Source: JAHQVI01 sp963749875
Lineage (GTDB): Bacteria > Pseudomonadota > Alphaproteobacteria > Rhizobiales > Rhodomicrobiaceae
DNA length: 64,000 nt
Direction of reading: 5' to 3'
NCBI GenBank assembly: GCA_963749875.1
Contig: CAVVOX010000002.1
Coordinates: 1,612,001-1,676,000, forward strand
Of this stretch, positions 25,211 through 34,558 are shown piece by piece. The notes under the pieces are model-generated. The model saw only the letters and a list, made by a program, of their open reading frames with translations. It did not search any database and was not told where the DNA came from. Within the stretch, counting starts at the first letter, position 1. Every line of letters begins with the position of its first letter. The position numbers and the translations under genes were made by a program.

Positions 25211-25771
25211 CTAAAAGCCTGTCCAAAGCGTATATTGACCGACCGCGCCATGGGCATTGAGAGCGATAGCGCGGCAAGGCGCGAACTCCGTTAACTGGGC
25301 AGAGATGATCTGCACGCCATATCCGTTCAGAGCCTCGCCGGCCCGTTCGCTCAGCTTCACTCTGAAGCCTTCACGGTCGCCTTGGATTTCTTCCAGCGTA
25401 TGCTTGCTGACCTCGTCATATATGGCGCCCTGAGATCGCTCCATGACATCTGATGGAAGATCTGCAATGTGGGCGAGCGCTTGCACGACGTCGTTAATAT
25501 AGTATGTCACGAGCGCGCCAACCAAGACGGTCTTGTGGTCGCTGGTCATAACGACCTTGGACTGTATCAACTGCGTTTGCCGCACCGTCATAATCTTCTT
25601 GTAGGTTGTCGCCACGGGCCAGTACCAATGCAGTCCCGGCTTCCATTCTCGTATGTGGCGTCCCCTTACAAATGCGACAGCGCCATCCGTGGCGGGAATG
25701 ATTACCAGCCAGGGGAGAAGCCTGAGGAGAGCCTGAGCGATCTCTCCAATCCATCCTAAAGCCCTGTCCAA
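25211..25771 (-). CDS. short SPFH/Band-7 domain protein
   Basis: A 186-residue protein with an N-terminal membrane segment (LLRLLPWLVIIPA, ~16-28) followed by an SPFH/stomatin-like domain: GLHWYWPVATTYKKI, the DHKTVLVGALVTYYI strand pair, and DREGFRVKLSERAGEALNGYGVQI. It ends soon after the domain, without the long coiled-coil tail of typical stomatins or HflK/C, so it is a minimal or truncated member. Convergent with the membrane-protein gene upstream; no NfeD partner is nearby. The role, probably membrane scaffolding, is not determined. Confidence 0.75.
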   Translation of the reverse strand: MDRALGWIGEIAQALLRLLPWLVIIPATDGAVAFVRGRHIREWKPGLHWYWPVATTYKKIMTVRQTQLIQSKVVMTSDHKTVLVGALVTYYINDVVQALAHIADLPSDVMERSQGAIYDEVSKHTLEEIQGDREGFRVKLSERAGEALNGYGVQIISAQLTEFAPCRAIALNAHGAVGQYTLWTGF

Positions 25772-25884
25772 AGGTCACCTCCAGATTTTAGCGATCATCT
25801 TGCGGAAGATATCGCTCATGCAGAATTGGTAGGAACGCGTTCGGCCCGCGCCTGAGATCATGAGGAATTGAGCAGAGAGCCGAC

Positions 25885-26010
25885 TAGCCCAACGTGCGTC
25901 CAAGCATGTCCCCGCGAAGGTGGGGATGGACGCGGGAACAGTTGCGCTCGTCTTTTGATATAGATCAACTTAACCTCGTTCAAATGATTCCACTTGAACG
26001 AGGGTTGATC
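25885..26010. repeat. dispersed two-hairpin intergenic repeat, copy B
   Basis: Second copy of the ~125-bp element at 2516-2642. It keeps the left hairpin core (CCCCGC-GAAG-GTGGGG) and the right hairpin (GATCAAC/GTTGATC, with AAATG instead of AAGTG). Several substitutions make it the most diverged of the three. It starts CTAGCCCAAC, so the outer left stem is weakened. It lies downstream of the GH39-like gene on the minus strand and behind the start of the SPFH gene. Confidence 0.85.
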
Positions 26011-26054
26011 TGGATCCTGTCGACGGTTCTCACTCTGCGTCAAGGCTTTTCTGT

Positions 26055-27438
26055 TCAGTCGAGGGCCGTATTTGCGACCATATTGGTGACGACTCCGATG
26101 CCGTACCCATCCAGTCTCATCTTGCCGCTGAACTTTTCTCGAACGATCTTTCCGGAGCTCTCGGCGTCCAGCCGCAGCAGCTCCTGGCAATCGTTGAGCC
26201 TCTCGTCCCAGTCCGACGCCTCCAACTCCAGACGTTCCGGCGTGGTGTTGACGAAAACACCGCTTAGCTGACCGCTATCGTCCCAGGAAACAATCGAATC
26301 CACGGCAACATCGTTGGGGTAATGATCGGGGAAACAGACCCAGTCGCCATATCGCACATGCTGGGCAAAGAGCTGCTTGCCCAGGCAAGCCGGGGTCGCC
26401 TCGCCATCCATGCTTATCAGACCATACGCATCATCGTTGGCGGTCGCGGTCCATCGCATCTCCAGGTCTGCGCCACCTCGGATGAGGTGAATAAGGGCCG
26501 AGGCGTAATATGCCGCGCCAAAAGCCGTCTGGTTCAACCCACCGACAAATTGGTGGTCGTGATTGACTACCGTGTTCAGCTCGCCGCAGATATTCAGAAT
26601 ATCGCGACCGGCCAGAATCTTGGCGACCGCCCGGGCCCTGGCCTCGTATTGGGGCGTCTGGGCCATCAACAAGGTCTGGTATGACGCACCTGCCGGCGCA
26701 TCCGGATCCCCCCTAAGATCAAATCCCAAGGTCGCACTTGGCACCACCGGGCGCCAATCCCCATAGTGATGCCAGGAGACGAACCGGACGAGCGACTCAT
26801 CGACCTCGTTGACCAGTCTGGAAACCCAGTCCATCCAATAGGGCTGGAACCCGCAGAGCGCCGGCCCGCCGATCCGGGCCTTCTGCCCGTTGAGATAGGG
26901 CTCGATCAGGCGGTGGACAGCTTGCGCGACCTCCTCATAGATGCGGCGATATTGCGGGAAAGTGAGGTTGCCCCCCACCTGGTAATTGTTCGGCTCGTTC
27001 CACACACACCAATACCAGTCCCGGACGGCCTCGCCGCCCCATTGCTCGATACACCCCCAAACGACGTCGGCGCAGCGGGCGACGAAAGTCCGCAGGCTAC
27101 GCGGATCATCATGAGGCGGATGATATTTGGCAAAGGTTACCATCGGCACCGCGCCCATATCCAGGACACCCTGCACGTAAGCGGCAAACAGCGCCCATTC
27201 GGTCACTGGATCGGGCACGGGCTTGTCGAAGACAAAGATCCGCACGATTTGCGTGCCCATGAGACGATGATGGTGCCCGATCCGCTCGCGGTGCTCACCC
27301 GAGCGACAAGTGCCACCAGCCGTCGACTTCATTGAAACCGTAGCGCAACTGCATCCGTTGCGGGGCCAGCCGGGAACGGCAAGGCCAGTCTTTGTTGTCC
27401 AGCATCATCGAACTTTTGTCATTGGCTGAGAGAGTCAT
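26055..27438 (-). pseudogene. GH39-like glycoside hydrolase, frameshifted near the 5' end
   Basis: The main frame (26055-27332) encodes a clan GH-A glycosidase resembling GH39: acid/base Glu in CVWNEPNNY, a GGPA segment, FVSWHHYGDW, and a candidate nucleophile Glu in NICGELN. The natural start is an ATG at 27438, overlapping the upstream glycosyltransferase stop (ATGA). From there 47 codons read ..LRYGFNEVDGWWHLSLG, then hit TGA. Deleting one base from the run of three at 27298-27300 joins this to EHRERIGHHHRLMG without loss. The intact protein would be ~460 residues with no signal peptide. Last gene of the glycosyltransferase operon; it probably trims or modifies the same glycan. Confidence 0.7.
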
Positions 27439-28490
27439 GATTGGATAATATCGATCAGCTGCCGCAGCCGGGGCTGCGGGCTATGATGTCTGCGGAACTC
27501 GTCCCTAATCCCACGCACGATCTCGGCATAGTGTTCGGGCCGCCGAAGCACATCCTGGATCTTTTCCGGCTGGCCATCACCTGACAGGACCAATTGATCG
27601 GCGGCAGCATCACCGTAGATACTGCGAACATAATCAGCATCCAGAACGAACAGAGGTACGGTGCCGGCCGCGGGCGTCTCGAAGGTCCGGCATGTCACCA
27701 TCCCCAGACGTTCGAATAACGGCCGGTACACCACGGGGTTCATCGCGCCGCGACTCATCGTGGCAATAACTTCTGAGAACGGGATCGGCGGAATCGCCTC
27801 GACCGCCAGCTTTTTCATATAGTCGTAGTCCACATGGTAGACGTCTTCCATCCGCATTGGCGTTGCCCAGTCCGGCAGCGCGTCCCATCCATATCCGAAC
27901 AGGCCGATCCGGCCGACCTCATCGCGTATCGGCTCAACCGCGCGCAAGACCTGCTCCATCCCGTGCCAGCGGAATTTCGAATGCCCGACATAGACGATAT
28001 CGAAATCCTTGGCCGAGAAGTCCAGAGGGGCCTCCCAAGCCGGGTCGTACAGGTGAAAAAGGAAGGTGCCCACATTCGGGCGCAGAGGATGCGGCGTAGG
28101 CTGATAGATCTTGTCCGCCACCGCATCGCAGAAGTCCACATAGGTCCGGCTCTCTTCCGCGTTTCGGTGATTGAAGTCGCCGTGGATCTCCACCATGTCG
28201 TTATAACGGCCATCGCAGTCGATCACGACGCGCCGCTCGCGTGGCACGGACGATATCAGCCGGAGCCAATCCATCTGGTCTCCGGACAGCAAATCCGTCG
28301 TCCACTCGAAGATGAACACCAGCGCATCGGCGCCGCTGAGATCGATGGAGTAGTCCAACGGGATCTTGGGATTTGGCCACCCATAGACTGTGGCCTCGTG
28401 CCCGAGTTCCTTGGCGGCGCGAGCGTAGCCTTGAAGGTCCAGCTCGCTTCCCTGGTTCTCATAGGCATAATAGACAAAGACAATTTTCAT
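27435..28490 (-). CDS. glycosyltransferase, CgeB-like paralogue 1
   Basis: A 351-residue GT-B-fold-like glycosyltransferase of the CgeB/Glyco_trans_1_2 type. The N-terminal Rossmann half begins MKIVFVYYAYENQG. The C-terminal half has VYVGHSKFRWHGME, GYGWDALPDWA, and the donor-site segment YRPLFERLGMVTCRTFETPAAGTVPLFV. It is the third of three tandem homologues (with 28520-29609 and 29606-30724), which align without gaps across the GxxWxAxPxWA segment. The ATG at 28490 is chosen over a TTG at 28505. Its stop overlaps the ATG of the GH39-like gene by ATGA. Donor and acceptor unknown; cytoplasmic. Confidence 0.72.
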   Translation of the reverse strand: MKIVFVYYAYENQGSELDLQGYARAAKELGHEATVYGWPNPKIPLDYSIDLSGADALVFIFEWTTDLLSGDQMDWLRLISSVPRERRVVIDCDGRYNDMVEIHGDFNHRNAEESRTYVDFCDAVADKIYQPTPHPLRPNVGTFLFHLYDPAWEAPLDFSAKDFDIVYVGHSKFRWHGMEQVLRAVEPIRDEVGRIGLFGYGWDALPDWATPMRMEDVYHVDYDYMKKLAVEAIPPIPFSEVIATMSRGAMNPVVYRPLFERLGMVTCRTFETPAAGTVPLFVLDADYVRSIYGDAAADQLVLSGDGQPEKIQDVLRRPEHYAEIVRGIRDEFRRHHSPQPRLRQLIDIIQS

Positions 28491-28519
28491 GCCTGGGGCT
28501 TTCAAACTGCGCAGATGGA

Positions 28520-29609
28520 TTAATCGGAGAGCGCGGTGACGAGTTCCTCGACGCGGCGGCGATAGGAGTGATGAACCGCCATGTAGCGCCGCGCGTCTTC
28601 GACGATCTCCCGGTAGTGGTCGGGCCGTTGCAGTGCGTCCATGATCTTTTCGGCAACGCGGCCTGGAAGCGTCAGCTCCCGTCCCGCCGGACCGTAAACA
28701 GCTTCAGCCAAATCATCCTCAAGCATCAAAAGAGGAATCGTATCGGCGCAGAATTCCTCGAAATAGCGCAGCGTAAGGTGTCTTACATGCTGCAGAAATG
28801 GGCGCTGTGTAAAGATGTTGATACGCCCAGTGCTCATCGTGCGGATAACATCGGTGAAAGGCACTGGCGGCTTTATCTGGATGCGCAGCTTACGGAATTT
28901 CTCGGCCTCGACGCGGAAGGCTGGTTCGAGATCGAGCTCTGCCGCCCACTCCGGCACGGCGTCCCACCACAAGCCAAGAAATGCGATCTCGCCGATATCG
29001 CCGCAGAATCTCCTCGAAGGCCGGTAAGAGCTGCTCGGACACCTCTTTCCAGCGCCACCAATTGTGCCCGACATGGAGGATATCATATTGCTTGGGCGGG
29101 GCGGTTTCGGGGTCGATCACAAGAGCAGGGTCAAACCCAAAGATCGGAAGCGTCGTCACCTTCGGATCATCGGAGGGCACGATTGTCGGCTTGATGATTC
29201 GGTCGGAGAGTGCGTCGTAAAACTCCAGCCATTCCGCGCGTTCGGCCTCGTCATAGTGGCTGCGGTCATAGCCATCGACAATGGTGAACGGATTGTACCG
29301 GCCATCGGCGTCCAGAATGAACCGATGCTCGCGCGGAATGGTCCCAAGCAATGCGACTTCCTGCAGCCGGTTGACCCGATGCAGTTTCGACTCCAAGAGA
29401 TAGATCACACGGTCGAAAGCGCTGGGGTCTGTCGAAAAACGGGCCACCTGCTTGTCCGGCGGCAGATACAAGCCATCGACCACGAGCGGCTGAGAAGGAC
29501 CGTGGAACGCGATCTCATGACCCAGCTCCGCCCCGACGCGGATATAGTTGGCGATGGCATGCGTGTTACCCGCATTGCCCCGGTACTCGATCACGAACAG
29601 GATCTTCAT
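28520..29609 (-). pseudogene. glycosyltransferase, CgeB-like paralogue 2, frameshifted
   Basis: Two frames encode the halves of one ~362-residue glycosyltransferase homologous to its neighbours. The 5' half (start ATG 29609, ATGA overlap with the preceding gene) runs to QLLPAFEEILR; the 3' half continues DIGEIAFLGLWWDAVPEWA. Removing one base at 29001-29002 joins them, and the fused segment then aligns gap-free over 29 residues with both intact paralogues (VLRAVEPIRDEVGRIGLFGY.. and FLERYAPVRETVGRACLIGW..). The donor-site segment QRPFLQHVRHLTLRYFEEF is in the 3' half. Either a real frameshift or a base-call error. Confidence 0.72.
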
Positions 29610-30724
29610 TGCGGCCCTCGAGCCGTCATGCGCCTGTCGAGCAGACCAAAGAGTTCTTGGAACCGCCGGTCGAACGAGTGATTGACGGCGAGATGCGAGC
29701 GGGTCTGCAGGACGGCGTCCCAATAGGTCTCGGGATGTTCGAGCGCATCGGTGAGATGTGCGGCCAGATCATCGCCAGGGACAAGCTTGAGAGCGGCGGG
29801 ACCGTACACGGCTTCGACAAAGTCGCGGGGCAGCATCAGGACCGGCAGGCTGTCCGCATAAAATGTCTCGAAAGTCCGCACTGTCACCATACCGAGATGC
29901 CTAAAGAGCGGGCGGTGAAAGACGGGAGCGAATTTGGCCTTACTAAGGTGTCCGGCCGCGTTATCATGACTGCAGCCATCCCAGATGTCGACGTCCAAAT
30001 CGGCAAGAAATGCCGGGTCCGTATCAATACCCATGATGCCGAGTTCAATGGCCCAATCCGGCCGCGCGCCCCAATCCCAGCCGATCAGGCAGGCCCGGCC
30101 AACCGTCTCGCGGACGGGCGCATAGCGTTCGAGAAAACTCCGTATCTGGTCCCAGCGCTGCCAGTTGCTGCCGACATACATAACGCCATAAGGCTTTTCG
30201 GCGGGCCCGGCTTTGCTCCATGCGGCGGCGGCTTCCCTGGCGCTGTCATAATTTCTTACAACGGCACTCGGGTCATAGCCGTGGAAGAGGAATGATTCCA
30301 CATCCGGCCGAATGGGCTTAAGCGCCGGCTGCAATATTGTGTTGGATACGGAGCGGAAAGCCTCTTCCCATTCCCAGCCAAGATGTCCATCCAGCTTCTC
30401 GAGATGGTTGAAGTCATGCTCCAGCCGGATCGTATCGTTGTAACGTCCCCATAGGTCCACAACAACGCGCTTGTCACGCGGGACACTATCGAGCAATCGC
30501 GCGAGCTCGGGCATATCGGGCAAATCGGAAGGCACCTGGATCACGAACAGCGCCAGATCCACATCGCTGATATCTGTCGTGAAAGTCATGGAGGGCAGCT
30601 CTGGATCGGGCTCCCCGTAGACGGCGATGTCGTAGCCCAGTTCCCGGCCGGCGCTCACATATTTGTCGATGGTGGATACGCTCCGGACCCAAGGCTCCAC
30701 CGAGGTCACAAGCAGGATCTTCAA
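29606..30724 (-). CDS. glycosyltransferase, CgeB-like paralogue 3
   Basis: A 372-residue member of the same family as the next two downstream genes. It begins MKILLVTSVEPWVRSV. It has VMYVGSNWQRWDQI and LIGWDWGARPDWA in the middle, and HRPLFRHLGMVTVRTFETFYADSLPVLML near the C-terminus, the likely nucleotide-sugar-binding region. Both ends overlap neighbours by ATGA (epimerase upstream, paralogue 2 downstream), giving tight translational coupling. The three paralogues differ at many positions, so they probably add different sugars to one glycan rather than being recent duplicates. Confidence 0.73.
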   Translation of the reverse strand: MKILLVTSVEPWVRSVSTIDKYVSAGRELGYDIAVYGEPDPELPSMTFTTDISDVDLALFVIQVPSDLPDMPELARLLDSVPRDKRVVVDLWGRYNDTIRLEHDFNHLEKLDGHLGWEWEEAFRSVSNTILQPALKPIRPDVESFLFHGYDPSAVVRNYDSAREAAAAWSKAGPAEKPYGVMYVGSNWQRWDQIRSFLERYAPVRETVGRACLIGWDWGARPDWAIELGIMGIDTDPAFLADLDVDIWDGCSHDNAAGHLSKAKFAPVFHRPLFRHLGMVTVRTFETFYADSLPVLMLPRDFVEAVYGPAALKLVPGDDLAAHLTDALEHPETYWDAVLQTRSHLAVNHSFDRRFQELFGLLDRRMTARGPQ

Positions 30725-31710
30725 CGTCCGCCTCCACTCGCCACCGCAGTCATGGGCTCGCGGGCAAACACGTCGCCACCCTGCCGGATCGTTTCTTTAA
30801 GGCCGTCCTCGAAACTTGTCTGCGGCGCCCACCCGAGGACCGCTTGTGCCTGGCTGATATCGGCCTGCACTCTGCGCTGTTCGCCTGGACGCGCCGCCGC
30901 CCGAATGATCTCATATTCGCCGGGCTTATAGCCGTATGCCGCAATCGCCCGTTCAGCCAGTTGGTTGATGGAAAGGGAATGGCCACTCCCCAGATTGAAC
31001 ACGCCGCCGGTTGCTTCGGGCGTGTTCAACGCGCGGACCCAACCCTCGACGATATCGTCGATAAAGACGAAGTCGCGCGTTTGCTCGCCGTCACCGAAGA
31101 TCGTGATGGGCTCGCCGCGTTGGAGCTTGCCGAGAAAGATGCCGAGCACCCCCTGATACGGATTGTCCCAGGCCTGCCCGGGGCCAAAAACGCTGAACAT
31201 CCGCAGCGATGTTACACGAAATGGGAAGTCGACATCAGGCCGCACCGCCGTGGCATGGACATAGCGCTCAGCCGCATGCTTCGTGATGCCATAATAAGAG
31301 TCCGGCCGGCACGGCTCCAACTCCGGCGTCGGGACCGTCTGGCAATCGCCATAGATGGTCATCGAACTCGCATAGATCAGCTGAGGAACTTTGTATTTCA
31401 GGCAGAGCTGGAGAACGTTGAGCGTGCCTTCGACATTCGTCCGCAAATCTGCGGCCGGGTTCTCAAATGATCGAATGATCGAAACCTGACCGGCAATATG
31501 GCAGACGGCGTCGAGCCCCTCGGCGAAAACCGGTTCTATCTGTGGTATCTGGGTAACATCACCGCGAATATATGCCGCTTGCGGGGGAACGTTCTCTCTT
31601 TTGCCATTGTACTCATTGTCTACGACCGAGACGGAATGGCCGTCGGTCAGCAATCGCCGGGTTAGATGAGACCCGATAAACCCGGCCCCACCCGTTATAA
31701 GTATTCTCAT
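30721..31710 (-). CDS. NAD-dependent NDP-sugar epimerase (GalE-like)
   Basis: A 329-residue extended SDR. It has GGAGFIGSH (~7-15), the central SSMTIYG with catalytic Ser/Thr, Tyr-x3-Lys in YYGITKHAAE, and RMFSVFGPGQAWDNPYQG and GDGEQTRDFVFIDDIVEG, all typical of UDP-glucose/UDP-GlcNAc 4-epimerases and related enzymes. First gene of the minus-strand glycosyltransferase operon, so it likely makes the nucleotide sugar used by the three transferases. Exact substrate not resolved from sequence. A divergent AT-rich promoter region (31711-31977) separates it from a second epimerase gene. Confidence 0.85.
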   Translation of the reverse strand: MRILITGGAGFIGSHLTRRLLTDGHSVSVVDNEYNGKRENVPPQAAYIRGDVTQIPQIEPVFAEGLDAVCHIAGQVSIIRSFENPAADLRTNVEGTLNVLQLCLKYKVPQLIYASSMTIYGDCQTVPTPELEPCRPDSYYGITKHAAERYVHATAVRPDVDFPFRVTSLRMFSVFGPGQAWDNPYQGVLGIFLGKLQRGEPITIFGDGEQTRDFVFIDDIVEGWVRALNTPEATGGVFNLGSGHSLSINQLAERAIAAYGYKPGEYEIIRAAARPGEQRRVQADISQAQAVLGWAPQTSFEDGLKETIRQGGDVFAREPMTAVASGGGR

Positions 31711-31977
31711 TCAGCCGGTTCCTTTGCCAGTCGAATTCTCGAAAGCTGTCGCTTCAGCGATTGGGGGGCGGACGCATGCGGTGCGAAGTCTATTGCCACA
31801 GCAACCATGAAACGTCTATGAATAATTGAATTCAAAAAGAGCGCGGATTGGCAACCAAGAAATTGTAACGCGATTAGTCACTTCGCCTACAAGAAATCAA
31901 TTTAGGGTTGCGTTAAAGTTTAGGGCTCAACTTTCAAAATAGTCTAGAGCGATGGGCGATGGTAGTCATTTCTGACC

Positions 31978-33129
31978 ATGGAGAAATATGTGCCGAATAA
32001 ACGTGTACTGATTACCGGGGGAGCCGGTTTTATCGGTTGCAATGCCGCCCGTTATTTCGGAATGCGGAACTGGAGCGTCACCGTCCTTGATAATCTTTCC
32101 AGACAAGGGACGGACAAAAATCTCCAATGGCTGAACGAAGGCACGAGCTTTGACTTCGAGCATGTCGACATTCGAAATCGCCCGGCCATCGATCGCGTTT
32201 TTTCCGGGGGCCGGTTCGATGCGGTGCTTCATTTGGCTGCCCAGGTTGCCGTGACGACCTCGGTCACGGATCCGGGCACCGACTTTGCCGTGAACGCATT
32301 CGGCACATTCAATATCCTCGACGCCATGCGGCTTCATTGCCCGGAAGCGGTGCTGATCTTCGCCTCGACGAACAAGGTCTACGGCAAGATCGCCGGCGCC
32401 ACCTCCGAGCTCAGCGGCGACCATTATGCTTACAGCAACCGGCCGCACGGCATTGGCGAAAGTGAACCGCTCGATTTCCTTTCGCCCTATGGGTGCTCGA
32501 AGGGGGCGGCCGATCAATATGTCCTGGATTTCGCCCGAATCTATCAGATCCCGGCGACATCGTTCCGCCAGTCATGCATCTACGGCCCGCGTCAATTCGG
32601 CGTCGAGGATCAGGGCTGGGTTGCCTGGTTCGTCATTGCCTCGCTGCTCGGACGGGACATCACGATATTCGGCGACGGCAAACAGGTCCGCGACGTTCTT
32701 CATGTCGATGATCTCGTGCGCGCTTATGAAGCGGCCATTCTTGCACCGGAAAAGGTGACCGCCCAGGCGTTCAATATCGGAGGCGGCCCGCGTCAGGTCA
32801 TGTCGCTCTTGGATCTGATCGGCTATTTGGAGGAAGCGCTGGGTCACAAAATTCCCTTGAAATGGGATAATTGGCGCCCCGGCGATCAGCAAGTGTTCAT
32901 CAGCGATATCCGAAAATTAGAAAAGGTTTTGAACTGGAGACCGGAGATCGACGTCAAAACCGGTATCGCGCAACTGATAGAGTGGGTCGATCGGAACCGC
33001 GCCGCCATTCAGACAATCGGGAACACGTTACAGTCGGCCCCGGTGCAGGCTGCAAACGGACCTAATCCGGCGATTGACGGCATGCCGACAGCTCCTCTTT
33101 TTACCTCTCGTCTGGAGCACCATGACTGA
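31978..33129 (+). CDS. CDP-paratose 2-epimerase-like NDP-sugar epimerase
   Basis: A 383-residue extended SDR. GGAGFIG is near the N-terminus, followed by FASTNKVYG and PYGCSKGAADQYVLDFARIY (catalytic Tyr and Lys), then SCIYGPRQFGVEDQGWVAWF. The STNKVYG and GVEDQGWVAWF segments are characteristic of the CDP-tyvelose/paratose 2-epimerase (RfbE) branch. A GTG at 31990 (MPNKRVLITGG) has a better-placed GGAGA and may be the true start. It overlaps the next gene by 8 bases. Supplies an activated sugar for surface polysaccharide; the actual nucleotide sugar is inferred only. Confidence 0.8.
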   Translation: MEKYVPNKRVLITGGAGFIGCNAARYFGMRNWSVTVLDNLSRQGTDKNLQWLNEGTSFDFEHVDIRNRPAIDRVFSGGRFDAVLHLAAQVAVTTSVTDPGTDFAVNAFGTFNILDAMRLHCPEAVLIFASTNKVYGKIAGATSELSGDHYAYSNRPHGIGESEPLDFLSPYGCSKGAADQYVLDFARIYQIPATSFRQSCIYGPRQFGVEDQGWVAWFVIASLLGRDITIFGDGKQVRDVLHVDDLVRAYEAAILAPEKVTAQAFNIGGGPRQVMSLLDLIGYLEEALGHKIPLKWDNWRPGDQQVFISDIRKLEKVLNWRPEIDVKTGIAQLIEWVDRNRAAIQTIGNTLQSAPVQAANGPNPAIDGMPTAPLFTSRLEHHD

Positions 33130-34168
33130 TCGAAAATCTGTACTTGTCACGGGGGGGGCTGGATTTTTAGGCTCGCACCTTTGTGAACGTCTCCTGTCCG
33201 ATGGCCATGATGTCCTTTGCATCGACAATTTCTTCACTGGCCGGAAGCAGAACATTGAGCATCTGATCCACAATCCGCGGTTCGAGCTGATCCGGCACGA
33301 TGTGACGTTTCCGCTCTATGTCGAGGTTGATCAGATCTACAATCTCGCCTGTCCGGCCTCGCCGATCCACTATCAGCATGATCCCGTACAGACGACCAAG
33401 ACGAGTGTCATTGGCGCGATCAATATGCTGGGACTGGCAAAGCGGCTCAAATGCCGGGTCTTCCAGGCCTCCACCTCCGAGGTTTACGGCGATCCGACGG
33501 CTCATCCGCAAACCGAGGCCTATTGGGGCAATGTCAATCCGATCGGCCCGCGTTCCTGCTACGATGAAGGCAAGCGCTGCGCCGAGACCCTGTTTTTCGA
33601 CTATTACCGGCAGCATCGGCTCGAAATCAAGGTTGCACGGATCTTCAATACCTACGGTCCGCACATGCATCCGAATGACGGCCGCGTCGTGTCGAATTTC
33701 ATTGTCCAGGCCTTACAGAATGAACCCATAACCATCTATGGCGATGGCAACCAAACGCGGTCATTCTGCTATGTCAGCGACATGATCGAGGGCTTCATAC
33801 GATTGATGAGCAGTCCCGCGGACCTTACCGGGCCGATGAACCTTGGCAATCCGAACGAGTTCACAATCAATCAGCTCGCCGATCTGATTATCGAGATCAC
33901 AGGATCCAAGTCGAAACTCATTCACCTGACATTGCCTCAGGACGACCCGAGACAGCGTCAGCCCGATATTACCAGTGCTACGCAGCATCTCGGTTGGACG
34001 CCGAGCGTCTTGCTTCGCGAAGGGCTGACGCAGACGATCGAGTATTTCGACAAGGTGCTTTCGACGAAAGCCTCGGTGCATCATACCGTTCGAAACGCGG
34101 CGAGTATCGCGCAGTTTCGGCCCCTCGCCGGAGCGCAAGCCGCCAGAATGAGTCCGGGACAAGGCTAA
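33122..34168 (+). CDS. UDP-glucuronate decarboxylase (UDP-xylose synthase)
   Basis: A 348-residue SDR converting UDP-glucuronate to UDP-xylose. GGAGFLGSH is at ~11-19. The family signatures IDNFFTGRKQNI, NLACPASPIHYQ, ASTSEVYGDP and CYDEGKRCAETL (catalytic Tyr and Lys), plus RIFNTYGPHMHPNDGRVVSNF, are all present. The C-terminal ~45 residues beyond the domain are extra and poorly conserved. The ATG at 33122 lies inside the previous gene, so the two plus-strand genes are coupled. UDP-xylose or UDP-arabinose may feed the neighbouring glycosyltransferases. Confidence 0.92.
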   Translation: MTDRKSVLVTGGAGFLGSHLCERLLSDGHDVLCIDNFFTGRKQNIEHLIHNPRFELIRHDVTFPLYVEVDQIYNLACPASPIHYQHDPVQTTKTSVIGAINMLGLAKRLKCRVFQASTSEVYGDPTAHPQTEAYWGNVNPIGPRSCYDEGKRCAETLFFDYYRQHRLEIKVARIFNTYGPHMHPNDGRVVSNFIVQALQNEPITIYGDGNQTRSFCYVSDMIEGFIRLMSSPADLTGPMNLGNPNEFTINQLADLIIEITGSKSKLIHLTLPQDDPRQRQPDITSATQHLGWTPSVLLREGLTQTIEYFDKVLSTKASVHHTVRNAASIAQFRPLAGAQAARMSPGQG

Positions 34169-34558
34169 TCCCAAACGCAGTCGTGAAGGAGGAACCAGGC
34201 AGTAGGCGGCAAGCCGCGTCGTAAGCCTTTATCGTGGGGCCGCTGGCGGAGCCCATCGGCTTTGGCAGCGCGATGCCGCCCATCGCTTTCGGGATGTCAC
34301 CGGCAGGGCAGTGCGCTTGATAGAAAGTGCTGCCTGCCGCCAATGGCTCGTCTCGGCCTGCATTGGAGACCGTGACATTTCACCGGACAAATCGTTGAAC
34401 AGCTAAACAAAACCGATTGCATCCCAAGATTTTTCGCGACGCATTTCCGTTCAAAGGACCTCATAGCTCACACTCGATAAGCCCAAATTTCACTTCGATA
34501 AAACTTCGCAATCAGAGGCAACTGTGCAGGCGTCAGTATCTTAGTTCAAGGACGTGAA
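34169..34558. other. intergenic region before the SGNH-like gene
   Basis: No gene supported; a minus-strand frame across 33978-34343 overlaps the UXS gene and has no family features. The right half (from ~34380) is AT-rich and likely holds the promoter of the AT-rich gene that follows. Confidence 0.4.

Noticed and set aside
33978..34343. Minus-strand 121-codon frame after the UDP-glucuronate decarboxylase
   Set aside because: Overlaps the C-terminus of the decarboxylase gene, low complexity, no ribosome site or family.
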